A stretch of 64,000 nt of DNA from Cryptomeria japonica (Eukaryota > Streptophyta > Pinopsida > Cupressales > Cupressaceae). The stretch's first letter is position 1. Each line of letters begins with the position of its first letter. The stretch is from the NCBI RefSeq assembly GCF_030272615.1, contig NC_081408.1, positions 611,821,673 to 611,885,672 of the forward strand, written 5' to 3'. Shown piece by piece: positions 1 through 12,880 of this stretch. Made by a program: the position numbers and the translations under genes. The notes under the pieces were generated by a model, which was given only the letters and a program-made list of their open reading frames with translations, was not told the DNA's origin and did not search any database.

Positions 1-456
1 TCAAGAGCAACTATAGGGGATTCCTACTTTACTAGGAACCCCTAAAATCTTTCATTTTTAAAATTAACTTTCCTTTTGCAACCACTCCATTCCTTATCAA
101 TGCTTACTAAATAACTTTTTCAACTTTGTTGAGGCTTTTAGGGTTAATGGGAATTGTCTTTGATTTTTTATTATTAGACACAATGCACCACGAAGAGGGG
201 GAGGGGGTGATTCAGTGGTTCTCAAAAAATTTCCCTTTAGCTATCCATTGTGAGCATATCGATTTATGGATCAAACACAATGCAGACTTACTAGTTAGTG
301 ATGAGACTAACTTAAATACACACACACACAAGAGAACATCTCATAACACCAGGATGTACGAGGAAAAGCCAAGATGGGAAAAACCTCAATGAGCAATGTT
401 GCAGGAGTCTATTGCTCCAATCTAGCCTCACAATGAAAACACTGTTACAAAGTTTT
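1..456. other. Unassigned sequence, no supported gene
   Basis: No recognisable protein or RNA gene. A short AC dinucleotide run lies at about 318-330. The one open frame (126-392, plus) starts at a TTG codon and has no motif I recognise, so I do not call it a gene. Confidence 0.5.
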
Positions 457-564
457 GGGCACCAACCCAAGGAGCACCAACCCCTGACTTTAGGGCACCA
501 ACCCAAGGAGAACCAACCCCTAACTTTAGGGCACTAACCCAAGGAGCACTAACCCCTACACCGA
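457..564. repeat. 36-bp tandem repeat, three copies
   Basis: Copies begin at 457, 493 and 529. Each reads GGGCACCAACCCAAGGAG followed by a second half, ACCAACCCCTNACTTTA, which resembles the first half, so the unit is itself an imperfect duplication. The third copy is degenerate at its end. The repeat opens a spurious Trp/Cys-rich frame on the minus strand. Confidence 0.85.
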
Positions 565-2926
565 GCTACAACTCAGTGTTCACAATGTAAACATCAAATA
601 CACAAGTAGTTATCTTGTTACAAGTGAATCTTGCAACCATTACATATATTTTTCTGTATTGGTGAGATATCCTCTCTGCTACACTAACTCACTCTTCTTG
701 CTGCTCTTCACTTGCTGCTTCTCTGCTTGATCTCCTCCATAAGCTCTTTTCTCTTCACTGGTTCTACTCTCTACTGGTTCTTTGTTTACCTTCTTTCGAG
801 CCTCATTCTCTTCTACTTGACTAGTATGAACACTATGTGTTCTTCACTCCAACCGGTTGAATGCTTCAACTAGATTCTCCCTCTCTCTCACTCTCTTCAT
901 AGATTCTCATTGAGCACTTGGCTGATTTTCCCTCACTTGCAGAAATCTTCTACTTTGCAATAGCAAAATTATTCTTCTATATAGAAACAACTAACAATCT
1001 CTTTGGCCTTCATACTTATAGACTATTTTTTCCCACCCAAACGCTATTCAAAATCTGGGTGGTTAGGGTTTCCTCACAATCCTCAAGGTTGATCAAATCC
1101 AATCAGATCTTGCTCGATCTAATCTTCCTTACATTCACCTGCACAAATCTGCCATCAATGCGCTTTCCAGAACACACCTTCCATCTTTAACAACCTACAA
1201 ATAATCTGTCAGCATACATCTCGGTCAATCACCATTAATGCCTCTTATGTTTCCTTCTTGAGCTCTTCTATTAGCCTGATCTTCTTGCTTTGATTCAAGT
1301 GCCAACAACTCCCTAGTTCTTCTCTAATTGTTCATTCTTTCTCGAGCCACACACTTCTGACCCGATCCACAAATCACGGGATCCACTGTCAGTGCACACT
1401 AGTCGAGTTACTTAACTCCACACAACACTTCACCATCCTTTGAGAGTTTGCCACCTTTATCCCATGTGGCATCCATGTCGATCAACTACCAGCTTGGCAC
1501 TCCAAGTTGGTTTAGGTAGGATCACCGACCATTCAGCATATCAGTTACTTACTTTTGCTAGTTCTCCAACCCTTCCAGTCTCAACCATTCTACTAGTTAT
1601 GTTATCATCTCTACCCTCATCTTGAACTATTGATGGAACTCTCAAACTGGTCTCTAGATAGGTAAATCCAAAGTATGGTCATTTCCACAACTGGGAAGTC
1701 TTGTACATCTGCACCTCACTTTAATAATCGATGGACTTACATATGGGTTACCACTCTTGATGAAACCATGTCATCAACCTTCACAAGACTCCATGTTCAT
1801 TCATATCTTTTTACTTCAGACTACATTTGGTTGGTCTTGCCTTTCTTCCTGATCAATCTTGTTCATTTCTCTACTGGTTTGTCAAGGTGACAAACACTTC
1901 ACACTTCTCTCTCCAAACTAAAGTGAACTCAATGCATAATAGGAGATAAGCTCCACTTACTTGGTGGAGTAACACCATCCTCTTTCTGCCATATGCTCAT
2001 GTGACTTCCCTATTTATACAACATCTCTTCAAATAGGCACATATGATTTGTAGTGAGCACATTCATTGTCAGTCATTGCTTCTCATGATGACTGCATCTT
2101 CATCCATTGCAAGTCTCATTGTTCTACAATCTCACAACATACTGGTTCATTTTTCTCTTCCAATGTTGATTTTATTCAGGTAATATTAAGCCTCTTCATC
2201 ACAAATAACCACTCAAACACCTTGCCCATTTGTCAACACAACACTTGCTAGTTGACATACTTTCCTTACCTTACTGGTGTTCTGCAACACAAGGTGATAT
2301 CCAAGATATCACATCCTGTACTCATCCATATCAGTGTTGCACATACATCTCTACTACCGGTGTTCATCTTATACCGGTTGACATCGATGACAACACAATG
2401 CGAACATTTATGTTATTGAAACCCCATCACTACCCCAAACCTTCATCAAAATTTTCCAATAAACTAGGAACTTCCTAAAACCCTAAGTGTTGGGGTCTTG
2501 AAAATTTTGTCTGCATCAAAATTATTTTGCCACTAATGACCTTGAACAAAAATTAAGTATGATTTTGATGGTTTTCCAATGAAACCATCCCATCTAGGAA
2601 TGACAATATTATGTATGTTGTGATTTCATTTTATCCTATGTGACTATCTTATAGAACAAAGGGAGTATATTCTTGGATTAAATTAAGTTGGGTGGTATGG
2701 AACCACTATCTAGGACTAAGGATATTGGTAGAAGCTCCAAATTGTGATCAAAGCTGTAAAGGTTCCCCTTTAAATGTATTTCCTTATTTCATATTTTTAA
2801 ACTTATAATTTTAATGATATTTGAGTCCTATTTGAAAACTATAATGTCATTTGAACATCCTTAAGTGGATGGTTGTTATTGACATATTGTAAGTTTTTCT
2901 CATGTCTTAATGTTCAAGTCAATTAC
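565..2926. other. Unassigned sequence, possible old LTR remnant
   Basis: No coding domain is recognisable on either strand. The stretch is rich in CT runs. Near 2340-2400 it has an ACCGGTTGACATCGATGA-like string resembling one near the right end of the Copia LTR at 53803-55165. That short resemblance suggests, but does not show, an eroded minus-strand Copia LTR. No terminal dinucleotides, primer site or target duplication could be fixed. Confidence 0.3.
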
Positions 2927-2929
2927 ACA
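2927..2929. repeat. Left target-site duplication of CACTA element (ACA)
   Basis: ACA directly precedes the CACTA terminus at 2930 and is matched by ACA at 22798-22800. A 3-bp duplication is the norm for the CACTA superfamily. Confidence 0.85.
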
Positions 2930-2946
2930 CACTAATACATTTGGTG
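2930..2946 (+). repeat. CACTA left terminal inverted repeat
   Basis: CACTAATACATTTGGTG. It pairs with the complement of 22781-22797 with three mismatches (positions 6, 13 and 16). Confidence 0.9.
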
Positions 2947-3230
2947 TATAATTCCGACGGGGTTTCTGATGGAGAAGGTATATTGTGACCAATTTTTATT
3001 TTTTTTTAAGAAGTGCATGAATTCGTTGAAATTTCGTCGATAATTTCACATTTGGTTTCGACAGAGAAGACATTAGCAATGAAATTTGTTTTTTTTTTCA
3101 AAAAAGTGCCCGCATTCATTGCAATTGCGATGACAAAGAGCATTATACTTTAAAAAAAAAAAAAGAGGGCAAGTCATTTGTGACATTTGCAATCCCGTGC
3201 AGGCTTCTACGTCGAGCTCAACCCTTGGCA
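2947..3230. promoter_or_regulatory. Left subterminal repeat region of CACTA element
   Basis: Scattered variants of a TTCCGACGG / TTTCGTCGATAAT / TTTCGACAGAG motif occur here, interleaved with T- and A-runs, and similar motifs fill the right subterminal region (22300-22765). In En/Spm elements such repeats are binding sites for the element-encoded DNA-binding protein; that role here is inferred from position and motif only. Confidence 0.55.
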
Positions 3231-3238
3231 AGATCAAG

Positions 3239-3432
3239 CGGCACACTCATCATTCAAGGTAGAATCTTCACCTTCATTTCGGATTTGCATAATATGAGGA
3301 ATTTCTAAATCTTCACCTTCATTCATTGAATCTTCGGATTTGCATAATATTTGCATAATTTCTGGAATTGCTTGGGTAGAACCTTCACCATTCAAGGTAG
3401 CTAAATCTTCACCTTCATTCATTGATTTTCAT
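3239..3432. repeat. Imperfect tandem repeat (AATCTTCACCTTCATT motif)
   Basis: Variants of ATTCAAGGTAG, AATCTTCACCTTCATTCATT and CGGATTTGCATAATAT recur about three times in shuffled order. Both strands show repeated peptide-like frames (for example NEGEDL on the minus strand) that come from the repeat rather than from a gene. Confidence 0.6.
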
Positions 3433-3689
3433 ATATGTGGAATTGCTTGCGTCCCACCCTTGAGCCATCCACTGCATTTCACAACTACCCATGCTTTGTC
3501 ATTCCTAGGTCATCAGAAGTCTTTTAATGTTGCCCCCATGCCTCGGTTGTCGATGTTCAGTCTTCCCCTTTTGCCACCAAGAATTCTATACACCCCAGAG
3601 AGCAATCAGCCTATGTTTCTCTTTTCTCTCTCTCCCACCCTGCCCCTACCATGGCACTAGGACGTATACATAGAGAAGAATGAGCTTAC

Positions 3690-3720
3690 TAGTTCTAGGG
3701 AGGTATCTAGTAGAGGAAGT
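3690..3720 (+). repeat. 31-bp direct repeat, left copy
   Basis: The string CTAGTTCTAGGGAGGTATCTA followed by GAGGAAG recurs at about 4868-4898 with two or three differences. The two copies bracket the inverted-repeat element candidate at 3727-4816. Confidence 0.7.
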
Positions 3721-3726
3721 AGATAT

Positions 3727-4816
3727 GCCTAAGTCTGAGAGCATACTATAAAGCATCTAATTTAAAGAGACTTGATTATTACAATCATGATAAAACACAA
3801 CATGCATCTTTCCAAAGAATTAGTTTCATGAAGATGTATCTAGGCCTAGAAGACAAAAAAAGTAGCTATAAGCTACAATAGTCATAAGCACAGGGATATA
3901 TACCTATGAATAAGAATTAAAAGGAGTAAATGATAGTCTAAGTCAGTTTTTATAGTGAAATAAAGTGCATGTTATCACAATAGTCTTATCAATGAAAATG
4001 ATTGTTATTCATCATTAACTTCAAATAAAACAATCACATCATCACCATGCTAGATCACATTTAAAATAGTTTCAGATGGGAGTCACAGTTATTTTAACTG
4101 TCACAAAGTACACATTCATGAAGTATTAAATATATAGCTAAGATAGAGGTCCTCATGAGAGGAATACAAGAAATTCATTGTATGTGTAAATAGTCTTAAG
4201 GATTACAACCCACAAATTTTCAGTTATAGTCAAAGATTGCAATGATAATGAAGAACTACACTATCCTAGAGGAAGCAAAGGGACAACCCAAGCTTGTGAT
4301 TTGGGTTCAATATCAACATCAATGAGTACCATAGCAGTAGTGATAGAAAAAACAATGTATATACTACTTGTTTATAGACTAGTTACTATTTTATAGCTAT
4401 CTATTCTTTATAGGCTTTGTCCTAACTTTTTCTCTTTGGTTGGGTTGTCATTGAGATTTACATTTCAAATCTTTGCCCATGATCTCACTATTATTAATTT
4501 GGCTAGGATTATTATCACTTGTACTTTTCCATGTGTATTTGGTTCTTATTGTGTATCATCTTCTCATGACTTCTTCAGGAGGCTTTGTGTCTGCTCTTAA
4601 CACTATCCTAGAAAATCTTTACTATATTTTCAATGAAACTTGGCTTTGTTTACTTCTTATTCACTATTTTGTTGGTGTAGCTATTCCTTTCCATGTCTTC
4701 TTTCAATGTGTTCTTCAAAGTGATGTGTTTCTCACAATTCTTTTCCTTAGACCTATACATAAGGCTTGTCATTGTCATCTACATATCGTAGTTATACAAT
4801 GCTCTCAGACTTAGGC
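3727..4816. mobile_element. Candidate 1.09-kb inverted-repeat element nested in the CACTA leader
   Basis: The first 18 bases, GCCTAAGTCTGAGAGCAT, are an exact inverted match of the last 18. Allowing two mismatches the match extends to about 25 bp (through TATAA). AGAT occurs just outside both ends (3721-3724 and 4817-4820) but is offset by two bases on the left, so the target duplication is uncertain. The interior has one open frame of 113 codons (4473-4814), hydrophobic and without a domain I recognise, and no transposase. It could be a MITE-like passenger or a rearranged duplication. Confidence 0.45.
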
Positions 4817-4867
4817 AGATCCGTGTTTCCTTGCACATTTACAAATGTGCATGAGAGTCATCTTGAA

Positions 4868-4898
4868 CTAGTTCTAGGGAGGTATCTAACAGAGGAAG
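4868..4898 (+). repeat. 31-bp direct repeat, right copy
   Basis: Second copy of the sequence at 3690-3720. It is preceded by a small hairpin (TGCACATTTACAAATGTGCA near 4835). Confidence 0.7.
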
Positions 4899-7800
4899 CT
4901 TCATAACATTACAGTTTGTGTTAATATATTCCAAACATATATTTAAATAAAAAATTGACAAATATACCTCAATTTTGAAATGCTTTAATGTTTCTAGAAC
5001 ATGTTAGTGTATGCTTTCATCATGAAAACACATAATGTAGCTGATCATAACTGATGTAAAAAAGTTGTATCTTTGAATGCCTTGTTCCTTGATTATAGAT
5101 CTATGCTCAATTGGTTTGAACTCCTTGATTGAAAAATTGGTAGATATGGGTTGGAGTTTATAGGGGTTTGAAACGAGAAATAGAATTGTATCTATATGTA
5201 GCTTGCACCTTTTCAAATTGAACTTTTGGAAAAGTGCAAATTTGGAGAGAAAATTCCTAATATTTGTGAATCCAACATTCATCTTTCAAATTTTAGATCC
5301 AATTTCCATGAATAAGGGTTCCCAAGACCCTAGTCCTAGAAAATTGAGCCATGAGGAGCATCATGAATAAGGGAATGAACCAAATTTATGGAAACATTCT
5401 GAAACCTAAGTACAATTAGGCATAAATGAGGCACAACCACTAATGTGAGTCCAAACCTAGTGTATATTTATAAAGAGATACAACTTATCATGCAATATTT
5501 AGCCCCCTCTTAGCAAGAGTATGAAATTATGCTCATGTAATCTTGGGAAAATATAGAGAAACCAAATATTCTGAAACCAAGATATTGAAGAGTCAAGATG
5601 ACTACAAGTTTGGAAAGGTGGTAGCTCCCAAGACTTATGATATTGTCAATCTACAATATTGAGATAAAAGGGAAGCACAAAGTGAGTAATATGAGTAACA
5701 TTGGTAACACACACGGAGCATGCAAAACACAAAGTTGTGACATTTATAACTAGTAAGATTCATATATTCTTAGTAGGAACCATATCAAAAAGACAAGGCA
5801 TAGATCTAGGACTAGTAAGATCCTTATATAGTTACTAGGAGTCACGTTAGAGACACATAAAAGCATGATACCCAAGTTAGTAAGATCATTTAATACTTAG
5901 TCATAGATCACATTCTAACAACAAATGGAAGATCATATCTTGGTAACCTAACTAGTCCATGAGTAGTAGCTCAAAATGTTATCAAAGCTAGGTTAGGTTA
6001 GGAGCCCCAAGAACCTATAATGTATCTTATAATGGGTGTTGAAAATAATCTACACTCAAGCCAACAATGGAATGGTAAGAAAAGGGGCAGTAGCTCAATA
6101 GTAGAGAAATTTATTAACAAATAGAATGCCTTAAGTTGGATTCCTAGCTATTTTATGAGTATTAGCTTAACATTTTCATGCGTAATTAACATCTACTCCC
6201 ACCTCTACCATAGATCCAACTTCCATCATTTCTCCTTCCACAACCTCTAGTCACCTTCATGTACCAAAGCCACTAGTGTCACACCTTTAGTGCTTACATC
6301 CTTCACTTATCATCCACCATATGGCCTATTTATCTAATTTATTTCTTCTATATGTAAAAGCCATATGCACAAGATGGAATGAAAATTGGTAGATGTAAAA
6401 GCCATATTCCACAACCTCTGCTAAAATCCTTTCTACCAGTGCCAAAATGTGAGGTTTGTAAAAGGATGCGACATCCATCAAAGCATAATAGAGATGAGAT
6501 TTCTAAAAAGATGGAAGATGAAACAATGTAGGAAAGCATAGATTAAAAATAAATATAAGATTGCAGTTTATAGAGTTAACTTAATTTTGTCTTTTTGTGG
6601 CATTGAATTTCATAATGTTTTAAAGAAGATATCATAGTTTTTCCAAAAAATGTCAAAACCCTACCTAGTGTTTACCGAGAGGTGTAAATAATGTATAGTT
6701 TGGTCTCCCATGAATATAAATTCACCCAAATGTGTGCAAAGAACTTTGTTCATGTTATGTATCATATTAAGTTGTGTGTAGGGCTCCAAATTAGATTCAG
6801 TACATGTTTGGGCATGAGGACAGTCTGATATCTCTATGTATCAAATAGTAAAAGGTAGTAAGAGTGAAGAATTTGGTGGGAAGACCAAGCGATTGGTATT
6901 TTGAAGTGGTTGATGATAGAGAGAGGGGTAAGGCGACCCTATGCAACCTTCGGAAGGGTTTGTGGATCAAAAATAAATGAAATAGATTAAATTTCTATGA
7001 TTGTCCTAAGGGTATTGATTGTCACAGTCATAGCTTTACTAGTGATATTGTTTTTGTTTTGACAGAGTTGCGTTTGTAAACCCAAGTGTGGACATGTAAA
7101 GGATTCATGAGATGTCTTAAGACTACATCAATACTTAACAACAACATAGTGTGTAGGCACCTAAAATATGAAAGGACTACATATTGGAAGGCACGTGTGA
7201 TGATGCCATGAAAGGTCTGATATTCTTATGTATTAGACTCAAAAAACAAGTGAAAGACAAAAGAAAATGAATTGAGAAGGCAAAAGGCTGAATTGCCTAA
7301 TGTTTGTTGTTGAAGTGATGTGTGGGGACCCTTCCAAGTCAAATACATTGTTGTAGCTTCAAAGGGTGGAAAATAATAAGCATTTTATTTATCGTCCTAA
7401 TAGACCAATCATCATAACAATGATTACCAATGATGTGTGCATTGAAAAAAAATTTCTAAAGGAAGGCTCTTTTTATTGTAATACCAAGTGAATGTTCATA
7501 GACCTTGTGTAGGGCCCTCCAAGCCTAGAGTAAGGAGTTCGAAGCCTAGATACATTGATTTGGCCTTGTGGCCATCAATGAGTGTTGACCCAATAGGAGA
7601 AGTCTTGAGACTAACAATTTTGGAAGTGTGGCATTGTTGAGAGCCAACACTAATGTGTGAACCACATCTTTACGTATTATGATTAGTTGTAATGATACTT
7701 GACCCTATCCTCACAATGTTGGATGAATTCATTTTAGTGTGTTTTGTTGAAGAAACATGATGTGAGAAGTTTGATGCAGAGGCAAGGGTAGAACTCAATA

Positions 7801-8275
7801 TTTTATATTAGGATAGAAAACACATTGATTAGGCAAGTCAGATAAGGTCTCTCCAATGTTTAGGATACACAAAGGCAACATTAGTCATGTAAGTATGCAT
7901 GAGCATGGCAATGGATAGTTGCTTTCCTTTTAGACTAATTTGGACATTATTGAGAGGATCCTATAAGGAATTACTATCACCATACTCTCGATGACTTCAC
8001 AACATTGATAATGAATTCACATTAGACACTCATGGATTACCCCAATTAGACATTAGTCAACTTAAGCTATGATACAAGGATTGCATACCACAAAGCCATT
8101 AGATATGTTTTGAGATGAAAAAGAAGAGTTAAATGGTTTTTCTTCAATTTGCAGAATTTCTATGTTCAAGTAATTTAATTTGGTATATTATACTGAAACG
8201 TGATTTCATAACTAACATTTCAACTTCTATATAACTAGTTCTATAGCCTAATTTTCTTGCTTATGAAGAAAGAAC
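4899..8275. other. CACTA leader without recognisable genes
   Basis: AT-rich sequence with stops in all frames. Short open frames at 5004-5282 and 6348-6539 (minus) carry no motif I can name. I see no clear sub-element ends. The transposase promoter may lie in its distal part but cannot be pinpointed. Confidence 0.5.
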
Positions 8276-11200
8276 ATGTCAGACAATATCAGTGAACAAC
8301 AAAATAAGGAGACAAATGCTAGATTGTGGTCTAACCTGAAAAGAAAATGTGATTAAAAATGTTATTGTCCCTGCAAAATTTGTAAGGGGTTAAAGACTAG
8401 AAGATTTGTAATCAAAACAACTAAGAAACATTGTAGGCTGCATGGTCACATTGAAGTTGGACATGATTATCATTCATTGGTAAGTTTTTCATTATATCGT
8501 TTTAACAATTTATATACATAATAAATAACTTGATGATGAGATCATGATCATGGTTTATTTATGTTTATCATTTTATATAGGTCGAGCACCCTAGAGCACA
8601 TGATATGGATCAACACAACCCAGACAATATGGTTTTCGAAGTGGAAAAACATGGAGGTGTGAACATCAAAGTTGAAGATAATGATCACATGGAAGATGAT
8701 GATTATGAGCCACAAAACACAATTGAAGATGATGGTACAAATAAATTGATCCATGACACATTTATTACTCGTGCAACTGATCATGATGATGAAGATGACC
8801 TTGATGTTGTTCATGATGTCCCTCTACTTGAAAAGGAATCTAAGGCCCTTTACGAAGGCTCGTAGACAACTCTTCTCTCCATTGTATTGTTGTTGGTGAA
8901 CTTGAAGGTTCTTAATGGTTTATCCAACATAACAATATCATGTATGTTAAGGTATGTCATATATGTCATAATAAATGGTGAATAATGTTGTACCATTAAT
9001 ATTCTTTATATTAACAAATTATATTTTTTTGTTGTAAATTGATAGGTGAGTTTTTGTTACCACCATCCCTCGCTCATATTGACAATTATTTACCATTATG
9101 AAATATATTGGATTGGAGTATCAAGCAATAGATGCTTGTCCCAATGGTCATATTATATATCACAAACAACATGAATTTTGAACTGAATGCCTTGAATGTC
9201 ATATCAGTAGACATCAAAAAGATCAATTAAGAAAAAGGGTTCCTGGCAACGTTCTTCTCTATATTCACATTATTTTACGTATGCAATGATTATTCAAGTG
9301 TACGAGGTTGGCAAGTTTATGGATTATCATGCACATAATAGAAGTCGAGATGACATTATTCGAATGCCTGCAAATGGTTCACAATTTGTGGACATGGAGG
9401 AAAAGTGGCCACACTTTAAAGAAGAACCTCATAATCTCAAGCTTTCATTGGCAGCAGACGGTGTCAATCCATTTGGAGAGATGAGATTTGTTTACTCAGT
9501 GTGGCCTATTTTTGTTATCAACAATAACATTCCTCCATGGATGTCAATAAAGAGGGAGCACATAATGTTGGCAATTATTGTTCCACGTATTTTATCATTT
9601 AAATATAGTAGTCTACATTTAATTATAAATATTGTAGTAAAATGGTCATAATAACTATGTAATGTTTGTGTTCATTTGATTAGGTAAGTACCAAGTTAAA
9701 GATATGAATGTATATATCGAGTCTCTTATCAACAAGTTGCTAGAGTTATGGAATGGTGTCACTATGTATGACATCTCTAAACCAATAGGACAAAGACAAT
9801 TTCAATTCCATGTGATGCTTCTATGGACAATACACGATGCCACGAGGCTAACAAATTTTTGTGGTATGTTATAGTGTTTAAGCTGTGCATGAACATTATA
9901 ATTCAAAAAATTAACATATTTAATCCAGTTATACATTATCTTGTAGGTCTTCAAACAAAGGGAAAATTTGCATGTCTAGTTTGTGGTCCAAAGATGAAAT
10001 CTCATCATTCAAAAAGTTTAGGAAAGTAGGTGTTTTGTGAGTATAGGCACTTTCCCCACAAAAATCATAAGTATCAAAATAGTGAAAAACATCTTTTCAA
10101 TGGGAAAGAAGAGAATACATCAAAGCCACGAAGAATGACACCTCACTTGTGGAAGTTGGAATATAATAGAATTAATCGTCAAGGTAATGCCATTCCATCT
10201 AATGGTTTATGTCATAAAACATCTTTTCTATTTTGTTTTGTTTATTGACGATGTGATTGATGATCGTGAAGGTTGTGAAGGCATAAATGACCACCTTCCT
10301 AAGGGACTAAAAAGATATCCTTGACAATTTAGTAGGTTGCCCTCCTACGAGTAGTTACAAATTGTGCATTTATCTAATACTATGCATATTGGAAAGAATA
10401 TAATAGAGACATTATGGGAAATATTGGATGGAAGGCATGACAAAGAAAAAATGTCAAAATATGTAGTGACATTCAAGATTCCAATCATGCTATGATAAAT
10501 GTCATTCAATCAAATAGCCATGGAGACTAGATTAATATAAGTGAGCTTCCTTGGTTATTAATGGACCAGCAAAGCAATGCTATTAAAAAAGTCATACGAA
10601 AAATTTGATTTCCCATAGGATTTACTACGAACATAAACAATCTCATATCAAAGAAAAGTGAATTTGGGCCAGGGATGAAAACGCATGATTGGCATACCTT
10701 CATTAAGATACCTTCATTAAGGTAATTCATGTTCTTGTGTTTTTACTATGTATTTAAGTATTGCACGTGTACTTTTCATTGTATTATGTTAGAAAAAAAT
10801 GAAAAGATAATTTTATAACTGCTGCAGTACGTTCTACCTTTATCTCTTTTAGACGACTTTGACAATAATGTCAAGCAAGTCATATATGATCTTGGAAAAT
10901 ACATGAGGTAAGTAGTGATATTTGTTCAGTTTGTTGTATAGATATTATATTTGCAATTTGTTTTACTTGTTATGTAATATATTTTTCTATGTCTTGAATA
11001 TCTTGTAGGTGGTTGTCATGTAAAGAAATCCATAAAGAAGATATAAAATATTGGAAGAGAAAAATTCTTCATATAATGTGTGAAATGCAAAAGTCTCTAC
11101 CTCCAGCTTTTTTTGAATGCACAAGAACACTACCTCATACACCGAGTTGAGGAGATTGAATTTTGTGGACCTGTACACACTAGGTCAATGTGGATGGTTG

Positions 11201-12381
11201 AGAGGTACTTGAAATTTTTGAAGGCTTTGGTTTGACAAAGAGCACATCCTGAGGGTTCTATGGTGGAGGGATATATGGTATACCAAACTATGGTGTATAT
11301 TTCTAAATATCTTCCTAAGTTTGCAGCAAACATCCACGAGGATCGCATTTGGGATCCCAACCCCATTGACAAGTTTGAAGGGGAATACAAGTGAGAGGTA
11401 ATTATAAGATGTTATTGTAGTTAATTAATTCTTAATCTCCAAAATAAATCAATTGTAAGATGTCTATTTATTTTTTGTACAGTTGGTTGAGAGTGGGATG
11501 CACTACATTTTATATTGCAAACAATCTTGTTTGGATGACAGTATGGATTGAATTTTGTCAACATTCTGGTCGCACATTAACATGGGAAGGTGTGGCTTCA
11601 TTGGTTAAAGAAGCTCATCGTAATGGAGATTCCAATGTTACACAAAGGGAAATTGATTTAGCATATGGTTTAAGAGATAAACAGGTATGTATAAATTTAT
11701 TAATCACCCATATGTTTATCAACTCACAATGCAATAAATTTTACATGTTTGACATATTGCAGGTCAAACACCACAATGCTATGTGTTGCAATGGTCATAA
11801 ATTTTGCATAAAAAAGTTGGATGACATGAAGAAAACTTGTGATTTTGGCATCACTGCAGTCTTTAAGGTGACAAATATTTCATCGAGAAATGACATACAT
11901 CCTCAATAGTCTCAAAATTGATACTATGGAATTTTAGATGATATACTTGAGTGTGACTTTAATTCCTTGAAATTAGTTTTGTTCATCATCAAATGGTATA
12001 GGCTATGATTGAATAAAAATGATTCTGATAGAACTATTATTGAACATGATAATGGTTTTACAATGGTTAATACAGGGTCATTTAAACTAGTTGGGGATGA
12101 GCCCTATGTTCTTCCAAGCCAATGTGAGTAGGTATTTTACTCAGAGGTTCCACATAAACCGGGTTGATCATTTGTTGTTAGACATGATCCAAGAGGAAGG
12201 CCGATAAAGTATAATGTGATGGAAGAAGAAGATACTGAAGATAATGTGATGGTGATGGTGATGGTGATGGTGATGGTGATGGTGATGGTGATGATGATGA
12301 GGATGATGAAGATGATGATGGTGGTGGTGGTGGTGGTGGTGATGATGATGATGATGATGATGATGATGCTGGTGATGATGG

Positions 12382-12439
<58 letters not shown>

Positions 12440-12486
12440 CATCATCATCATGATCATGATCATGATGTTCATGATGATGAATGAAA
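8276..12486 (+). pseudogene. TNP2-type CACTA transposase (Transposase_21 / DUF4218), decayed multi-exon gene
   Basis: This would catalyse excision and insertion of the element. Reading with splice sites gives an ATG at 8276, an N-terminal Cys/His motif (CPCKICKG then HCRLHGH, 8360-8450), a consensus GT-AG intron at 8480-8580 that keeps frame, and an acidic stretch ending ESKALYEGS. Next come DACPNGHIIY (about 9140), the core LSLAADGVNPFG and PPWMSIK (9430-9560), MLLWTIHDA (9800-9840), TKGKFACLVCGP (about 9960), LSNTMHIGKNIIETLWEIL (about 10370-10430) and GPGMKTHDWHTFIK (about 10660-10710). A DUF4218-like part follows (RAHPEGSMVEGYM, about 11240-11275), then a C-terminal part with DEPYVLPSQ (about 12095). 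All match the TNP2 family in order. Damage includes TAA at 8354, TAG at 8863, a frameshift near 9285 and TAG at 10027. The tail runs into a GAT microsatellite. Family assignment is firm; exact exon ends are not. Confidence 0.88.
12246..12482. repeat. GAT/GGTGAT microsatellite at the transposase 3' end
   Basis: Runs of GATGGT pass into GAT repeats with a few CAT interruptions near the right end. In the transposase frame it reads Met/Val; in the neighbouring frame it would read an Asp-rich tail. Long open frames on both strands here are artefacts of the triplet period. Confidence 0.95.
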
Positions 12487-12650
12487 TGTATGAGTTATGC
12501 AATTAGGATATTATCTATTTAATATTGATTTCTTGATAGAATTTTTTTTACATAACGAATTCATTATGTTTTGAATTCTAATGCCATTACATAATTAATT
12601 CATGATGCACCTTTTAATATGGAGATGGAGATAGGGAGAGTGACTATTTA

Positions 12651-12880
12651 TGTGACATTTTTTAAACTTTGTGTTTATTTATGAAATTTGGATTGTTTAT
12701 TAGCTATGTGATGGATGTTGATTTAAAATACATATGTGATGGATTACATGTTTATGATGATACATGTGATATTTTTTGAACTTTGTGTTTATTTATAGAA
12801 TGTGGATTGTTTATTACCTATGTGATGGATGGTGATTTATGATACATATGTGATGAATTACATGTTTATGATGACACATA
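12651..12880. repeat. 114-bp tandem duplication, AT-rich
   Basis: A unit beginning TGTGACATTTTTTAAACTTT at 12651 recurs at 12765 with roughly 10 percent difference. It lies in the spacer between the two CACTA genes. Confidence 0.8.

Noticed and set aside
565-2926. Possible Copia LTR
   Set aside because: Only one short ACCGGTT-containing string resembles the B LTR. There are no termini, primer site or duplication, so it is kept only as a low-confidence note.
4473-4814. 113-codon hydrophobic frame that could be a membrane protein
   Set aside because: It overlaps the inverted end of the candidate element, has no recognisable family pattern, and T-rich DNA gives such frames by chance.
12137-12506. 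Open frames of 96-121 codons on both strands, poly-Met/Val and poly-Ile/Thr
   Set aside because: They are translations of the GAT microsatellite, open only because a triplet repeat lacks stops.
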